Assembly (NCBI GenBank): GCA_041742695.1
Contig: JBGTOF010000299.1
Coordinates: 1 to 64,000 of the forward strand
DNA from: Kaiparowitsia sp041742695
GTDB lineage: Bacteria; Cyanobacteriota; Cyanobacteriia; Elainellales; Elainellaceae
Direction: 5' to 3'
Length of the DNA: 64,000 nt
How positions within the stretch are numbered: position 1 is the stretch's first letter; the number at the start of each line of letters is the position of its first letter. The translations under genes were made by a program, and so were the position numbers. Positions 26,310-35,494 of the stretch are shown piece by piece. A model generated the notes under the pieces. That model ran no database searches. It was not told where the DNA came from and saw nothing but the letters and a program-made list of their open reading frames with translations.

Positions 26310-28769
26310 ATGGGCAAGCTGGTCAGCTTAAAAATTGGGACAGGGAGTTTTGAGATCGGCTTTCCTGTGGTGATGCAGTTGGCCGACGAAGCGGATGACG
26401 ACAATGCGTTGACTGTGCGCCCTGTTGCGGAACTCACGGGCTCGCTGCCCCCTATGCCCGATTTGCCGCTGGCGTATGAGGCGTGGCGATCGCACTACCG
26501 CCAGTTGGGAGACGTGACGCGTCTAAATGCCCCTAAACAGCAGCAAACCAATGTGTCTCGGGCTGCGCAACAGCAGGCTTGTCTGGATGCAGCCTATCAC
26601 GTGAGCGATCGCCTCAATCAGTGGTTGCAAAGCGCGCCGTTTCGACCCCTGAGAGAAAAGTGTTTAGAAACGCTGCACCCCACTGACGCCATTCGGGTTC
26701 TCATTCAAACGCCAGATGCGGCATTGCGGCGGCTGCCTTGGCATGTGTGGGATGTATTAGAACGCTATCCCAATGCAGAGGTGGCGCTTAGCGCGGCCAG
26801 CTATGAGCGTCCGCTCCAGCGAATAGAACAGACCACGGAGAAAGCTCACACCGTCCGCATTCTGGCGATTTTGGGTGATGATACGGGACTCGATGTAGCG
26901 GGCGATCGCGCCCTGCTAGCCCAGTTGCCCAACAGCCACGTGCAGATATTGGTCAAGCCTCGTCGCCAAGATCTGACCGATCAGTTGTGGGAGCAACCGT
27001 GGGATATTTTGTTCTTTGCAGGCCACAGCGCCACCGATGCCAGCGGCAATACGGGCACCTTGGCGATCAACTCGACTGAGCAGTTGACCTTAGCAGAATT
27101 GCGCTACGGTCTGCGCCACGCGCTAGCACATGGGCTAACCTTGGCGATCTTTAACTCTTGCGATGGGCTGGGTCTGGCGCACGAGCTAGCGGATCTCTAT
27201 ATTCCCCAGCTTGTGGTGATGCGCGAGCCGATCCCCGACTTGGTGGCGCAGACCTTTCTTCGCTATTTCTTAACGGCATTTTCTCGCGGCGGCACGCTCT
27301 ACAACGCCCTGCGCAATGCCCGCGAACGCCTGCAAGCGTTAGAAGACCGCTTTGTCTGCGCGACTTGGCTGCCGGTGCTGGTGCAAAACCCAGCCGTGCG
27401 TCCCCCCACATGGGCGCAACTGGCAGGCGACGGATCTGACCGGTCATCCACTCAATCATCGGGGCACGTGTCAAAAGACGTGCCGCCGCACCCAAAGCCA
27501 CCCGCGTTGTTGATGCGTGGGCGCAATCTTTTCCCCATCATTCCCAGCGGGCTCAGTGCAGCGGCGGGGGGTGCAGTCTTGCTGCTGCGGCTAGCTGGAG
27601 GGTTAGAGGCACTAGAACTGGCGGCGTTTGACCAGTTCATGCGCTGGCGGCCAGCTGAGTCGATCGATTATCGTGTCCTCATTGTCACGATCGATCAGCA
27701 GGAGCAACAGCGGTTTGGCAACCCCAGCCGCACTCCACCCGAATCCATTACGGATGAACATTTGAGTCGGGCGATCGCCCGTCTACAAACAGCAGAACCC
27801 CGCGTTATCGGCTTAGATATTTATCGAGATCAGCTTGTAGATACGGCAAACCCTGAACTGGCTGCAGCCTACGCAAAGGATTCGCGCATCATTGGGGTCT
27901 GCCAAGGCGTTAACGAGTCTGGCGAGGGCATTGCGGCTCCTCCTAGTTTGCCAGCAGAGCAAGTTGGGTTTAGCGACTTTGCACTTGATCCGCATGGGGT
28001 TATCCGGCGGCAGCTTGTCTCAAAGCTGGATCGAGAGATGGACCCCGAAGCGCCCTGCATAACAACGGTGGCCTTTAGCACCCAGCTTGCGTTTCGTTAT
28101 CTGCATGGGGAGAAGGAAGAAGTCGGAGGCGCCCCGCTCAATTTGCAAGAGGCGCTATTAAAGTTGATTCAACGCCACGCTCTGCACCATCGCGGAGGAT
28201 ACCGCCACGGTGGCGGTGGATATCAGTTGCTCCTTAACTATCGCGCTCATCCCCAGCCATTTGAGGCGGTTTCGCTGACGAATCTGCTCGAAGGGCGCGT
28301 GAATCCTGAGGTGGTGCGCGATCGTACGGTGGTTCTTGGGGTGACTGCTGTCAACTCCTTAACCGGGGCTGACGATGTGCACCCTACGCCCCTGGGTCAG
28401 ATGCCTGGAGTTGTAGTGCAGGTGCATATGGCCAGTCAGTTGATCAGTGCAGTGCTAGATGGGCGATCGCTCCTTCGCCTGTGGCAGCCTGCAGGCGAAA
28501 CGTTGTGGGTCGTGGGCTGGTCGCTAGCAGCCGGGCTAGCCACAGGGTGGATCCGGGGAACCCAATGGGGCTGGAGGGCGATCGCTCGGCTGGTTTTGTT
28601 CTTTGGCGCGTTCAGCATGACGCTAACGGCCACAGCTCTGTTTCTGTTCCTGGTCGGAGTTTGGGTGCCGTTTATCCCAGCGTTAATGGGAGGTGCGATC
28701 GCCACTGTCGTTGTTTATTTCTTTAACCTGCTTAATCAAGGAACTCAACCGCGCCGTCTCCGTCGCTAG
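26310..28769 (+). CDS. CHAT protease-like and CHASE2 sensor membrane protein
   Basis: An 819-residue protein. The N-terminal 370 residues carry a CHAT (caspase-like) domain: WDILFFAGHSAT with His239 and LAIFNSCDGLGLA with Cys284, the expected catalytic pair. After a Pro-rich linker and a hydrophobic helix (about residues 407-430), a CHASE2 extracytoplasmic sensor domain spans about 435-720 (RVLIVTIDQQEQQRF, RVIGLDIYRD, VVLGVTAVNS). Two or three final helices follow (WVVGWSLAAGLATGW, LFFGAFSMTLTATALFLFLV). No kinase or cyclase output follows, so CHAT is the likely output. It lies 130 bases after the DUF1822 gene on the same strand. Confidence 0.85.
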   Translation: MGKLVSLKIGTGSFEIGFPVVMQLADEADDDNALTVRPVAELTGSLPPMPDLPLAYEAWRSHYRQLGDVTRLNAPKQQQTNVSRAAQQQACLDAAYHVSDRLNQWLQSAPFRPLREKCLETLHPTDAIRVLIQTPDAALRRLPWHVWDVLERYPNAEVALSAASYERPLQRIEQTTEKAHTVRILAILGDDTGLDVAGDRALLAQLPNSHVQILVKPRRQDLTDQLWEQPWDILFFAGHSATDASGNTGTLAINSTEQLTLAELRYGLRHALAHGLTLAIFNSCDGLGLAHELADLYIPQLVVMREPIPDLVAQTFLRYFLTAFSRGGTLYNALRNARERLQALEDRFVCATWLPVLVQNPAVRPPTWAQLAGDGSDRSSTQSSGHVSKDVPPHPKPPALLMRGRNLFPIIPSGLSAAAGGAVLLLRLAGGLEALELAAFDQFMRWRPAESIDYRVLIVTIDQQEQQRFGNPSRTPPESITDEHLSRAIARLQTAEPRVIGLDIYRDQLVDTANPELAAAYAKDSRIIGVCQGVNESGEGIAAPPSLPAEQVGFSDFALDPHGVIRRQLVSKLDREMDPEAPCITTVAFSTQLAFRYLHGEKEEVGGAPLNLQEALLKLIQRHALHHRGGYRHGGGGYQLLLNYRAHPQPFEAVSLTNLLEGRVNPEVVRDRTVVLGVTAVNSLTGADDVHPTPLGQMPGVVVQVHMASQLISAVLDGRSLLRLWQPAGETLWVVGWSLAAGLATGWIRGTQWGWRAIARLVLFFGAFSMTLTATALFLFLVGVWVPFIPALMGGAIATVVVYFFNLLNQGTQPRRLRR

Positions 28770-29513
28770 CGGCTATCTATCACAGACAAAACACAGCTGA
28801 ACCATCGGCAAGATCAGTCTCTGTTGGAAATAGCTTAAGGGCGTTCAATACGTTAGTCACATCCTTTGGTTAGGCTAGCGCGGGCGGTTGCATGCAGCAG
28901 ATGATTAGGTGTAGGCCCAACCTGCACACAATCACCTCAACGTCCTAAAATGCCGCATGATGAATGTTTATCCTATCGAGATAAAATTTTGCAAGATGCC
29001 AGCATCTCTCCTTAGGTAGAGACGTAAATTGTGACAAACGGTACTAGCTATCAGTGTTCACATACGTTAAAACTTTAGATAGATAAGATATTCAGCGAAT
29101 TGTACGCAATCCCTGGCAGTGAAAAGTTTTAGACTTTAGTGTGAGACTTTATCGGCTCATGCTTACAGGATTGTTGCCGTGATTTTTTCTGTAAATGTAA
29201 GCGTTTTAAATTCAATGCTGAGCATGATTTGCTCAGAGAAACTTGGGTGGAATTTATAGATCGTAGGAATCTTGAATTCAAGAATTCCTTAATAAGTCAT
29301 CGATTGCAAGAGTTCGGTCTCTCATGCAAATCTTGGTCGGCATAAGCTGGTCGATATAACGTTTAGTTATTCTCACACAAGTTGTTTTTGTAAAAGCTTG
29401 ACGCAAGAAATAGCGAGTAGCCTAGTAGATTAAGCAGGCAGTTAATGCTCTAAATTCCTTATATAGATTTATTTTGCATTTGAATCGGTTCACCTGTAAT
29501 TTTGTTGGCATCT
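28770..29513. other. Gap of 744 bp, AT-rich, no gene seen
   Basis: A short hairpin CTGAGCA / TGCTCAG lies at 29218-29236. No coding frame or known RNA can be supported. Confidence 0.4.
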
Positions 29514-30806
29514 ATGACACGTTCTAAGCATCTATTCAGTTCGATGGCTCAACTATCTTCTAGGTCTGTGCTCTGTCTCCGCACTCTGGGAGTAGGCGCG
29601 TTGGCAGTGGCGATCGCCAGTTGCACAACCACCATGCCGACTCAATCAGAGGCATCCCCTAGCCCAACGGATACGCCCACGGTCGCAGTAGACCCCAGTT
29701 CGGTTGAGGCTCCAACAGGCGAACCTGCCGCAGAAGGACAGGGGCACAGCGTTCAAGCGGTAACGTTGGTAGAAAACCTAGAGCATCCATGGGGCATGGT
29801 GTGGCTTCCCGATGGCGCCATGCTAGTAACTGAGCGTCCTGGGCGGCTGCGGATCATTCGGAACAATGCACTAGAGCCCAATCCCGTTGCGGGGGTGCCT
29901 GAGGTGTTGACCGCAGGGCAAGGTGGCTTGCTAGATATTTCGCTGCATCCCCAGTTTGAAGACAACGGCTGGGTCTATTTCACCTATGCCCACGGCACTT
30001 CAGATGCCAACCGTACCCGTGTGGCGCGAGCACAGTTCGACGGCTCCAGCCTGTCAAACTGGACGGTAATTTTTGAGGTCGAGCGGGACAAGCCCGGTGG
30101 GCAGCATTTTGGCTCGCGTATGACTTGGCTTCCTGACGAGACGCTTCTAGTAGCCTTTGGCGATGGGGGAAACCCTCCCGTACGACTGGATGGAAATTTG
30201 ATTCGCAACCAGGCGCAGAACCGCAACAGCCGTCTGGGAGCAGTAGTACGAATCAACGACGATGGCTCTATTCCCGCCGATAACCCGTTTGCCAATGCCT
30301 CAGATGCTGATCCAGCCCTATGGAGCTATGGGCATCGCAATATTCAAGGCTTGGTGCGCGATCCTGAAACAAACGTGGTTTGGTCTACAGAGCATGGCCC
30401 ACGGGGGGGGGATGAACTTAATATAATTGAGCCGGGTGAAAACTATGGTTGGCCTGTGGTGACGCAAGGCCAAGAATATGCGGGAGGGCCGGTGTCGAAT
30501 GAGCGATCGCGCCCAGATATGGTCGATCCCTTGCTGGTGTGGACGCCCTCTAAAGCCCCATCTGGATTAGAGGTCTATCGGGGCGATCGCTTTCTTCAAT
30601 GGCGGGGGCATCTATTTTCTGGCGGCCTAGTCACTCAAGATGTGCGCCGTATTGAGGTCGATGCTGCTGGAACTGTCGTCGCACAAGAGTCGATCGAGAT
30701 TGGGCAGCGTGTCCGTGATGTGCGCCAAGGCCCAGATGGGTTGCTCTACGTGCTGACCGATGAATCTAATGGTCGTTTGATCCGACTTGAGCCTACTGAT
30801 GGTTGA
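29514..30806 (+). CDS. PQQ-type glucose/sorbosone dehydrogenase-like lipoprotein
   Basis: About 430 residues from ATG 29514 (a TTG at 29502 is also in frame). The N-terminus is a lipoprotein signal with a lipobox (VAIASC). A Pro/Ser/Thr-rich linker follows, then a six-bladed propeller: LEHPWGMVWLPDG, VTERPGRLRII, GGLLDISLHPQF, GQHFGSRMTW, HRNIQGLVRDP, EHGPRGGDELNII. These motifs match the soluble aldose dehydrogenase family, which oxidises sugars with PQQ and metal. Whether this strain makes PQQ is not visible, so catalytic activity is uncertain. It would face the periplasm. It stands alone. Confidence 0.85.
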   Translation: MTRSKHLFSSMAQLSSRSVLCLRTLGVGALAVAIASCTTTMPTQSEASPSPTDTPTVAVDPSSVEAPTGEPAAEGQGHSVQAVTLVENLEHPWGMVWLPDGAMLVTERPGRLRIIRNNALEPNPVAGVPEVLTAGQGGLLDISLHPQFEDNGWVYFTYAHGTSDANRTRVARAQFDGSSLSNWTVIFEVERDKPGGQHFGSRMTWLPDETLLVAFGDGGNPPVRLDGNLIRNQAQNRNSRLGAVVRINDDGSIPADNPFANASDADPALWSYGHRNIQGLVRDPETNVVWSTEHGPRGGDELNIIEPGENYGWPVVTQGQEYAGGPVSNERSRPDMVDPLLVWTPSKAPSGLEVYRGDRFLQWRGHLFSGGLVTQDVRRIEVDAAGTVVAQESIEIGQRVRDVRQGPDGLLYVLTDESNGRLIRLEPTDG

Positions 30807-30980
30807 CCGACGGGAGTAGAGTAATACCAGTCTATCCACCCACAATCAACCTGATCGATCAATGCGGCTGAAATACATAATTCCCAGCCTGATCTACGGT
30901 CTGAACCTAAACGTTTTGCAACGTCGCGCTCTGTAGAATGTTTCAAATCTGTTACCGCTCAGTATGAGTCCGCATTAAAA

Positions 30981-31021
30981 AGCCCACTTGTTCTAGTGTG
31001 TAGGGCTTGAACAAATGGGCT
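30981..31021 (-). terminator. Minus-strand intrinsic terminator
   Basis: The arms AGCCCACTTGTTC / GAACAAATGGGCT (one G-U pair) are preceded on the plus strand by AAAAA, which becomes a T run for a minus-strand transcript. It lies 150 bases after the small peptide gene. Confidence 0.6.
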
Positions 31022-31171
31022 ATGAGCTTCAGTTTAGTTAAAGGTCGGCAGGATTAATCGAGAGGGGCTTTTAATCCTTAAAGACTAAATAACATATGAT
31101 CTATATTCTCTGTGAGCAACCTACCTGTGAACCTTTGGGGATCATGGTTTGATTATCTGAAATGAGACTTT

Positions 31172-31315
31172 TTACTGGCACTCCACATAAGCAGGCGTGC
31201 AAGGGGGGTTCTTCATTTGCATGTCGCCTATGCTGGCTGATTCAACAGACATTAGGGTAGAAGCGTTAGCTGCAAATGAAGACAGTAGAACAATGGTAGA
31301 AACAAGAAAACTCAT
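31172..31315 (-). CDS. Possible 47-residue secreted peptide
   Basis: The ATG at 31315 is preceded by AGAGGG three bases away, with an upstream in-frame stop. The product starts with a hydrophobic signal-like segment (MSFLVSTIVLLSSFAANAS; Ala-x-Ala cleavage would give a mature peptide of about 29 residues). It ends in a short part with two cysteines (PPCTPAYVECQ). The n-region lacks a positive charge, which weakens the signal-peptide reading. A terminator on the same strand follows. I recognise no family, and chance is the alternative. Confidence 0.4.
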   Translation of the reverse strand: MSFLVSTIVLLSSFAANASTLMSVESASIGDMQMKNPPCTPAYVECQ

Positions 31316-31519
31316 AATCCCTCTTTTGATAGATGCAACCTTTCAACCTTATATTCGCCCATTACTCTGCTAATGCAGATCCGGGCAAATAACCAAAGTT
31401 GGCTTAAAAAACTAAGTAAAGACTAGAGCATTTGCTGAGGTCGCGTCTAAGAGGGCCAAGACGAATCTCTCAATACTTTTCCATAATCCTCTCATACGCA
31501 CCCAACGAGCCCTGGAAAA

Positions 31520-31602
31520 GTTTAACGCGCTGGTTTGAGTGTTTATTGTTGTGAATCCCTGCGCACTAGAGGGTTCACAACAATGATTATCCTATTGGTT
31601 GC
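31520..31602 (-). repeat. 98-bp interspersed repeat, copy 2 (83 bp)
   Basis: On the plus strand it reads TTTAACGCGCTGGTTTGAGTG, then a stem with arms ATTGTTGTGAA / TTCACAACAAT, then ATTGGTTGC. This matches the reverse complement of the copy at 11766, with compensating stem changes. Confidence 0.75.
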
Positions 31603-31852
31603 AATACAGAAAGACATGGGACAGCTCCAAACGAGTCATACCTGGGCGTCGTCCTTGCTTTACTGAATCATGGCCTATGTAGGATTACCTAAAATGTAAG
31701 CTCTTGATGCGGGATATGTGCTGGGTCGAGTTCTTACCTCTTAAAATCTCAGTTCGGTTGAAGAAGGTTTCTGCGTTTTGAGTCTCGCGTGGTAACCAAA
31801 ACAACTCCAATCGCGCGCGAGCTATCGAAGGGAATTTGAGCGCATTTCGAAC

Positions 31853-32911
31853 TTACGGTTTTTGATCTGCAGCCAAGTCAAAGCCATCGGGCAAGATAGC
31901 GTTTTCGAGTTGTGCACCGTCTAAATTAGCATTCCACAAGTTGGCTTGTCGCAAGTTTGCACCTCGCAGGTCTGCATTTTGCAGATTTGCATTGCTGAGA
32001 TTGGCCATGCCAAAGTTGGCCCGGCCTAGCTTTGCATAGGTTAGATTGGCTTGAGTGAGCGACGCTTCGCGCACATCCGCTTCGGTGAAGTTAGCGCCTT
32101 GAAGATTGGCTGAATAAAGATTAGCGCCAATCAGGTTGGTGCCGATGAGGGTAGCATCAATCAGAGAGGCGTGGCTTAAGTTTGCCATGCAGAGGTTTGC
32201 CATGCTGAGATTGGCACGGGATGCGTTCGCGTAGTATAGGGTGGCTCCGATTAAATTTGCAAGCGATAAAATTGCCAGGCTGAGATTGGTCTGGCGCAGG
32301 TCGACTTCGCGTAGGTTGGCTTGGGTCAGCGTTGCTTCGCGTAAATCGGCTTGGCTTAGGTTGGTGCCATAGAGATGGGCTTGACTGAGATTGGCGGTGT
32401 ACAACCGGGCTTGGTGTAGATTGGCACGATTGAGGTTGGCGTCTCGCAAATTAGCCAGGGAGAGATCGGCGTGACTGAGGTTGGCGTGATTAAGGTTAGC
32501 CTTTTCGAGAATGGCTTCACGTAGGTTGGCGTGGCGCAAGTCAGCCATGGCTAGGGTCGCCAAGGTCAGGTTGGCGCGGCTTAAATTAGAGTCTGCTAGG
32601 TTGGCCTCGCGCAGGTCTGCGCCCAGTAAGTTGGCTTCTTGCAGATTGGCTTGCTGAAGATCAGTGGTGTAAAGAATTGCTTCTTTGAGGTTGGCGCGAC
32701 ACAGGTCGGCCTGCCGCAAATCTGCCATGCACAGGTCTACGTAGCTGAGCGCGCCATCTTGCAGGTTTGCCTGGTTGAGAGCTGCTTCTCGCAGGTTTGC
32801 TCGGTTTGAGGTCGAGGCAGCGAGTTTTGGATTAGCTTGATTCATTTCGCGCCAGTGGTTCCAGGTTGAAGCGCCTTGTTTTAACCGCAAGAGATGCTCT
32901 TGATTTGCCAT
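31853..32911 (-). CDS. Pentapeptide-repeat protein
   Basis: A 352-residue protein made almost entirely of A(D/N)L-x-x repeats (ANLREAALNQANLQDG, DLRQADLCRANLKEAI and so on), about 60 tandem five-residue units from residue 35 to 340. They should fold as a right-handed quadrilateral beta-helix. A short N-terminal helix (HLLRLKQGASTWNHWREMN) precedes the repeats. No other domain or signal peptide is present. Such proteins are abundant in cyanobacteria, and few have a known role; DNA mimicry, as in gyrase protection, is one. It stands alone. Confidence 0.9.
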   Translation of the reverse strand: MANQEHLLRLKQGASTWNHWREMNQANPKLAASTSNRANLREAALNQANLQDGALSYVDLCMADLRQADLCRANLKEAILYTTDLQQANLQEANLLGADLREANLADSNLSRANLTLATLAMADLRHANLREAILEKANLNHANLSHADLSLANLRDANLNRANLHQARLYTANLSQAHLYGTNLSQADLREATLTQANLREVDLRQTNLSLAILSLANLIGATLYYANASRANLSMANLCMANLSHASLIDATLIGTNLIGANLYSANLQGANFTEADVREASLTQANLTYAKLGRANFGMANLSNANLQNADLRGANLRQANLWNANLDGAQLENAILPDGFDLAADQKP

Positions 32912-33581
32912 CTACACCCCGTTTGGCGATCGCCCTATTCTCACCAATCACCAATTCGGGCGATCGCCCGACATCTCTCTGACAGGTAGTAGCCTAAGTC
33001 TCCGAGAGTGCAGAGATTTAGACCAAACAAACTATCTCAAGACATGAGCGTTTCAAACGAGTATTCCCGTTTATTTGCTAAAAACAAGCAGGTGCGGCAT
33101 GCAAGTTCCGCCCAGAATGCGTTGAAGCTTGAGACTGCTAACATGGCAATCAATAGAAATCCTAGGTTTCACCTTGCTTTCCGAGGTGAAATGAGACCAT
33201 TGGTGGTGGTTATCACTGAGTAAGCCGTCGACGAATCCCAGTAGCGGAAATTACCGTAAGCAGTAGGCCAAAAGTTGGCCCCCTTGAGTCAGAACCAAAT
33301 TTTAGAGCGGGCTGAGGAGAGATTCACGGCGAGGCCAAGCAGATTCCGTTAAAATAGCGTAGCAATTACTTGAAGTTAGCGAGTGTCATCGAGTGCCTGA
33401 GGTAAGGAAAAACCCTTTAGCCCCTGGTTTTTGGGATTTTTTACTCTCTTAAATCGGCCACCTGACGGGCTTGTTCTCTAATCAACTGCTGAGTTGAACT
33501 TGGAGTTTAAGTGCATTTTTTCTACATTCGCTAATTTAATTGCTGCATGGAATGGGCGACTCCATCGCGGGAGGGTAACGA
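32912..33581. other. Gap of 670 bp with a possible small RNA
   Basis: A hairpin near 33160-33195 (TTTCACCT / AGGTGAAA) and a candidate small RNA at about 33350-33442 are seen. The 71-codon frame at 33008 has no coding character. Confidence 0.4.
33362..33442 (+). ncRNA. Candidate small RNA, about 80 nt
   Basis: TAAAAT at 33350-33355 could be a -10 element. About 50 bases on, AAAAACC / GGTTTTT (33408-33432) forms a terminator-like stem followed by GGGATTTTTT. There is no coding frame between them. I cannot match it to a named cyanobacterial RNA. Confidence 0.25.
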
Positions 33582-34142
33582 TTGCCAGAAGAACACGGCG
33601 TCAATTACTACAACTTTTTAGGTGTAACAACGGATGCGTCTGTGCAGGAGATTCGTCGAGCCTATCGGGAGATGAGTAAGCTCTATCATCCTGATACGAC
33701 TACCCTTCCAGCGGCGGTGGCGATCGCCAAGTTTCAGGACTTAAACGAAGCCTATGCAACGCTCAGCAGTCCTGATCGGAGGGCGGCGTATGATTTGGCA
33801 CATGGCTACGGGCGAGTGCGGGTGATGCAATCAGCGTGGAACCTGGATGCGCCTGCAACGGCGAACAGCCAGAGGCGATCGCCCAAATTTCAAGAGCCGA
33901 GCGATCGCCCCCTTTCAGCAGGCGAACTCTTCGCTCTGTTCATTTTGGGTGTGACCTTTGTGGGCTGTCTCATTCTGGTAGTCGCGATTGGTATCACGCG
34001 CGGCCCTAGTGCAGTCCGCTCATTCGATGGGTTAAACGCGGGTCAGGCTGCTGTGCAACAGTGGCAAGACCGCTCGCGTGTTGCCGTTCCGGTTGATCCG
34101 CGACCGGTGCAGACAGCCGAGGATGAGCCCATGTCTCAATAG
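33582..34142 (+). CDS. J-domain (DnaJ-like) membrane protein
   Basis: A 186-residue protein starting at TTG 33582, fixed by the J-domain opening and GGGAGGGTAAC upstream. The J domain is at residues 8-70: YYNFLGVTTDASVQEIRRAY, LYHPDTT (the HPD motif that stimulates DnaK ATPase) and FQDLNEAYATLSSPDRRAAYD. One transmembrane helix (LFALFILGVTFVGCLILVVAIGI, about residues 110-133) and a polar tail follow. It probably recruits Hsp70 to the membrane. A DUF3143 gene follows after 133 bases, a common cyanobacterial pairing. Confidence 0.9.
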   Translation: MPEEHGVNYYNFLGVTTDASVQEIRRAYREMSKLYHPDTTTLPAAVAIAKFQDLNEAYATLSSPDRRAAYDLAHGYGRVRVMQSAWNLDAPATANSQRRSPKFQEPSDRPLSAGELFALFILGVTFVGCLILVVAIGITRGPSAVRSFDGLNAGQAAVQQWQDRSRVAVPVDPRPVQTAEDEPMSQ

Positions 34143-34275
34143 CCACTCCATAAGCGAGTCAGCCTAGTTCGACTGGTCTCAATTGAGAAAACTACTCTCT
34201 GGTTCCTGCTCTGTTACGCCTTCCCCAATGCCAAAACATTGGCTTAATTTACTCGAACGGTTAAGTATCCCTTTT

Positions 34276-34548
34276 ATGACACTTCCTCCAGCAGAAACTC
34301 CCCTCTACAATCACCCGTTGCCCGAAATAGAGGCCTGGCTTACGTCTCACGGCTGTCAGCAAGATCAATCCGACTTGCACCGCTGGCTCGTTGCCAAAGT
34401 AGGATGGGACGCAGAAATCACAATGGACGTGGATGCGTTAATGGTGCGCTATGTCGGCGCAGGTAGCGATGGATCTGATGTGGTGCGCTCCTTCAAATAC
34501 TCCCTGAGTCGGCAGGATTTGGATCAGGTCATTTTTACCGGCCCCTAA
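34276..34548 (+). CDS. DUF3143 family protein
   Basis: A 90-residue protein from ATG 34276; the frame extends to 34183, but TPLYNHPLPEIEAWLTSHGC near the start is where the family begins. LHRWLVAKVGWDAEITMDVD and VRSFKYSLSRQDLD complete the domain. It is small, soluble and of unknown function. DUF3143 genes often sit next to a J-domain gene in cyanobacteria, as here, which hints at a shared role in protein folding or complex assembly. Confidence 0.75.
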   Translation: MTLPPAETPLYNHPLPEIEAWLTSHGCQQDQSDLHRWLVAKVGWDAEITMDVDALMVRYVGAGSDGSDVVRSFKYSLSRQDLDQVIFTGP

Positions 34549-34620
34549 GCTCAGGTGGCTCAATGATTACGCTTGTTCCTCTGGAGCGTAAGTCAGTCGG
34601 GAGAAGCTCAATCAACGTGC

Positions 34621-34667
34621 GTTCGATAGCGTTGTTTCAGCTCCGCAGCGTAGGGCTGAAATAACGC
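34621..34667. repeat. 39-bp palindromic repeat, copy 2
   Basis: GCGTTG-TTTCAGC at 34629 and GCTGAAA-TAACGC at 34667 frame the element, and GTTCGATA precedes it. It lies between convergent genes (DUF3143 and uppS). Confidence 0.8.
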
Positions 34668-34732
34668 CAAACCGTGCTGCTCGTAACAAGGGCACGAGTT
34701 AGAGATTTGTCGAACTGACATTTCACTAAGGT

Positions 34733-35494
34733 TTAAGACGATTTAGAAAGGGTGCCAAATCGGCGATCGCGTTGCTGAAACGCACAGAGAGCTTGGTGAA
34801 ATTCAGTACGGTCAAAGTCTGGCCAGAGGGTATCAGTTACATAAAATTCGGAATAGGCTAGCTGCCACAGCAAAAAGTTGCTGACGCGCATCTCGCCACT
34901 GGTGCGGATCAACAGATCGGGGTCGGTGTTGCCCGCTGTATAAAGATGTTTTTCAAACAAGACTTCGTCAATGGCGTCGGGCTGCAGAGTGCCTTGCTGC
35001 ACTTGATGAGCGATCGCCCGGCAGGCATTAATAATTTCTTGTCGCCCGCCATAATTGGTTGCCACCGTAAACACAATGCCCTGGTTGTGGCGCGTTGCCT
35101 CCATAGAGCGGTCGATTTCTAGGCGGAGCGATGCTGGCAGCGCTGCCAAATTGCCCGCAAACCGAATCTGCACTTCTTCGGCCTGCATTTCGCGCAGTTC
35201 CTTCCGTAGCACCCGCTCAAACAGCGTCATTAAAAAGTCCACTTCTTCTAGTGGACGTCCCCAGTTTTCGGTTGAGAAAGCATAGGCCGTGAGTGCCTTA
35301 ATCCCCCAATCTTTGCAGCATCGCAGCAGATCTTTCAGGGTATCGACCCCACGTCGGTGGCCCATAATGCGGGGCATGCCACGACGCTGCGCCCATCGAC
35401 CATTGCCATCCATAATCACCGCCACATGCTGGGGCAACCGTGCAGGCTCTAAGTCAGAGGGCAAATCTTTAAGAGCGCTTTGCTTTGCTGTCAT
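34733..35494 (-). CDS. uppS: Isoprenyl transferase (undecaprenyl diphosphate synthase)
   Basis: A 253-residue cis-prenyltransferase. HVAVIMDGNGRWAQ contains the essential Asp and substrate loop, GHRRGVDTLKDLL follows, YAFSTENWGRP is the second motif, and the C-terminal DLLIRTSGEMRVSNFLLWQ and WPDF complete the active site. It makes the lipid carrier for cell-wall precursors from farnesyl diphosphate and isopentenyl diphosphate. Its start overlaps the cdaA stop region by 26 bases, so the two are translationally coupled. Confidence 0.95.
   Translation of the reverse strand: MTAKQSALKDLPSDLEPARLPQHVAVIMDGNGRWAQRRGMPRIMGHRRGVDTLKDLLRCCKDWGIKALTAYAFSTENWGRPLEEVDFLMTLFERVLRKELREMQAEEVQIRFAGNLAALPASLRLEIDRSMEATRHNQGIVFTVATNYGGRQEIINACRAIAHQVQQGTLQPDAIDEVLFEKHLYTAGNTDPDLLIRTSGEMRVSNFLLWQLAYSEFYVTDTLWPDFDRTEFHQALCAFQQRDRRFGTLSKSS

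Larger units (their letters stand above)
30807..31852. other. Gap of about 1 kb with a possible peptide gene and a repeat
   Basis: It holds a minus-strand terminator (30981-31021), a possible secreted-peptide gene (31172-31315, minus) and a 98-bp-family repeat (31520-31602). The remaining stretches (31021-31170, 31603-31852) show nothing I can name. Confidence 0.5.

Noticed and set aside
27158..28726. Several overlapping frames of 60-116 codons inside the CHAT-CHASE2 gene
   Set aside because: They are shadows of the GC-rich main frame, which shows the conserved domains.
33008..33223. 71-codon plus-strand frame before the J-domain gene
   Set aside because: Composition is not coding-like and it runs over a hairpin; no ribosome site.
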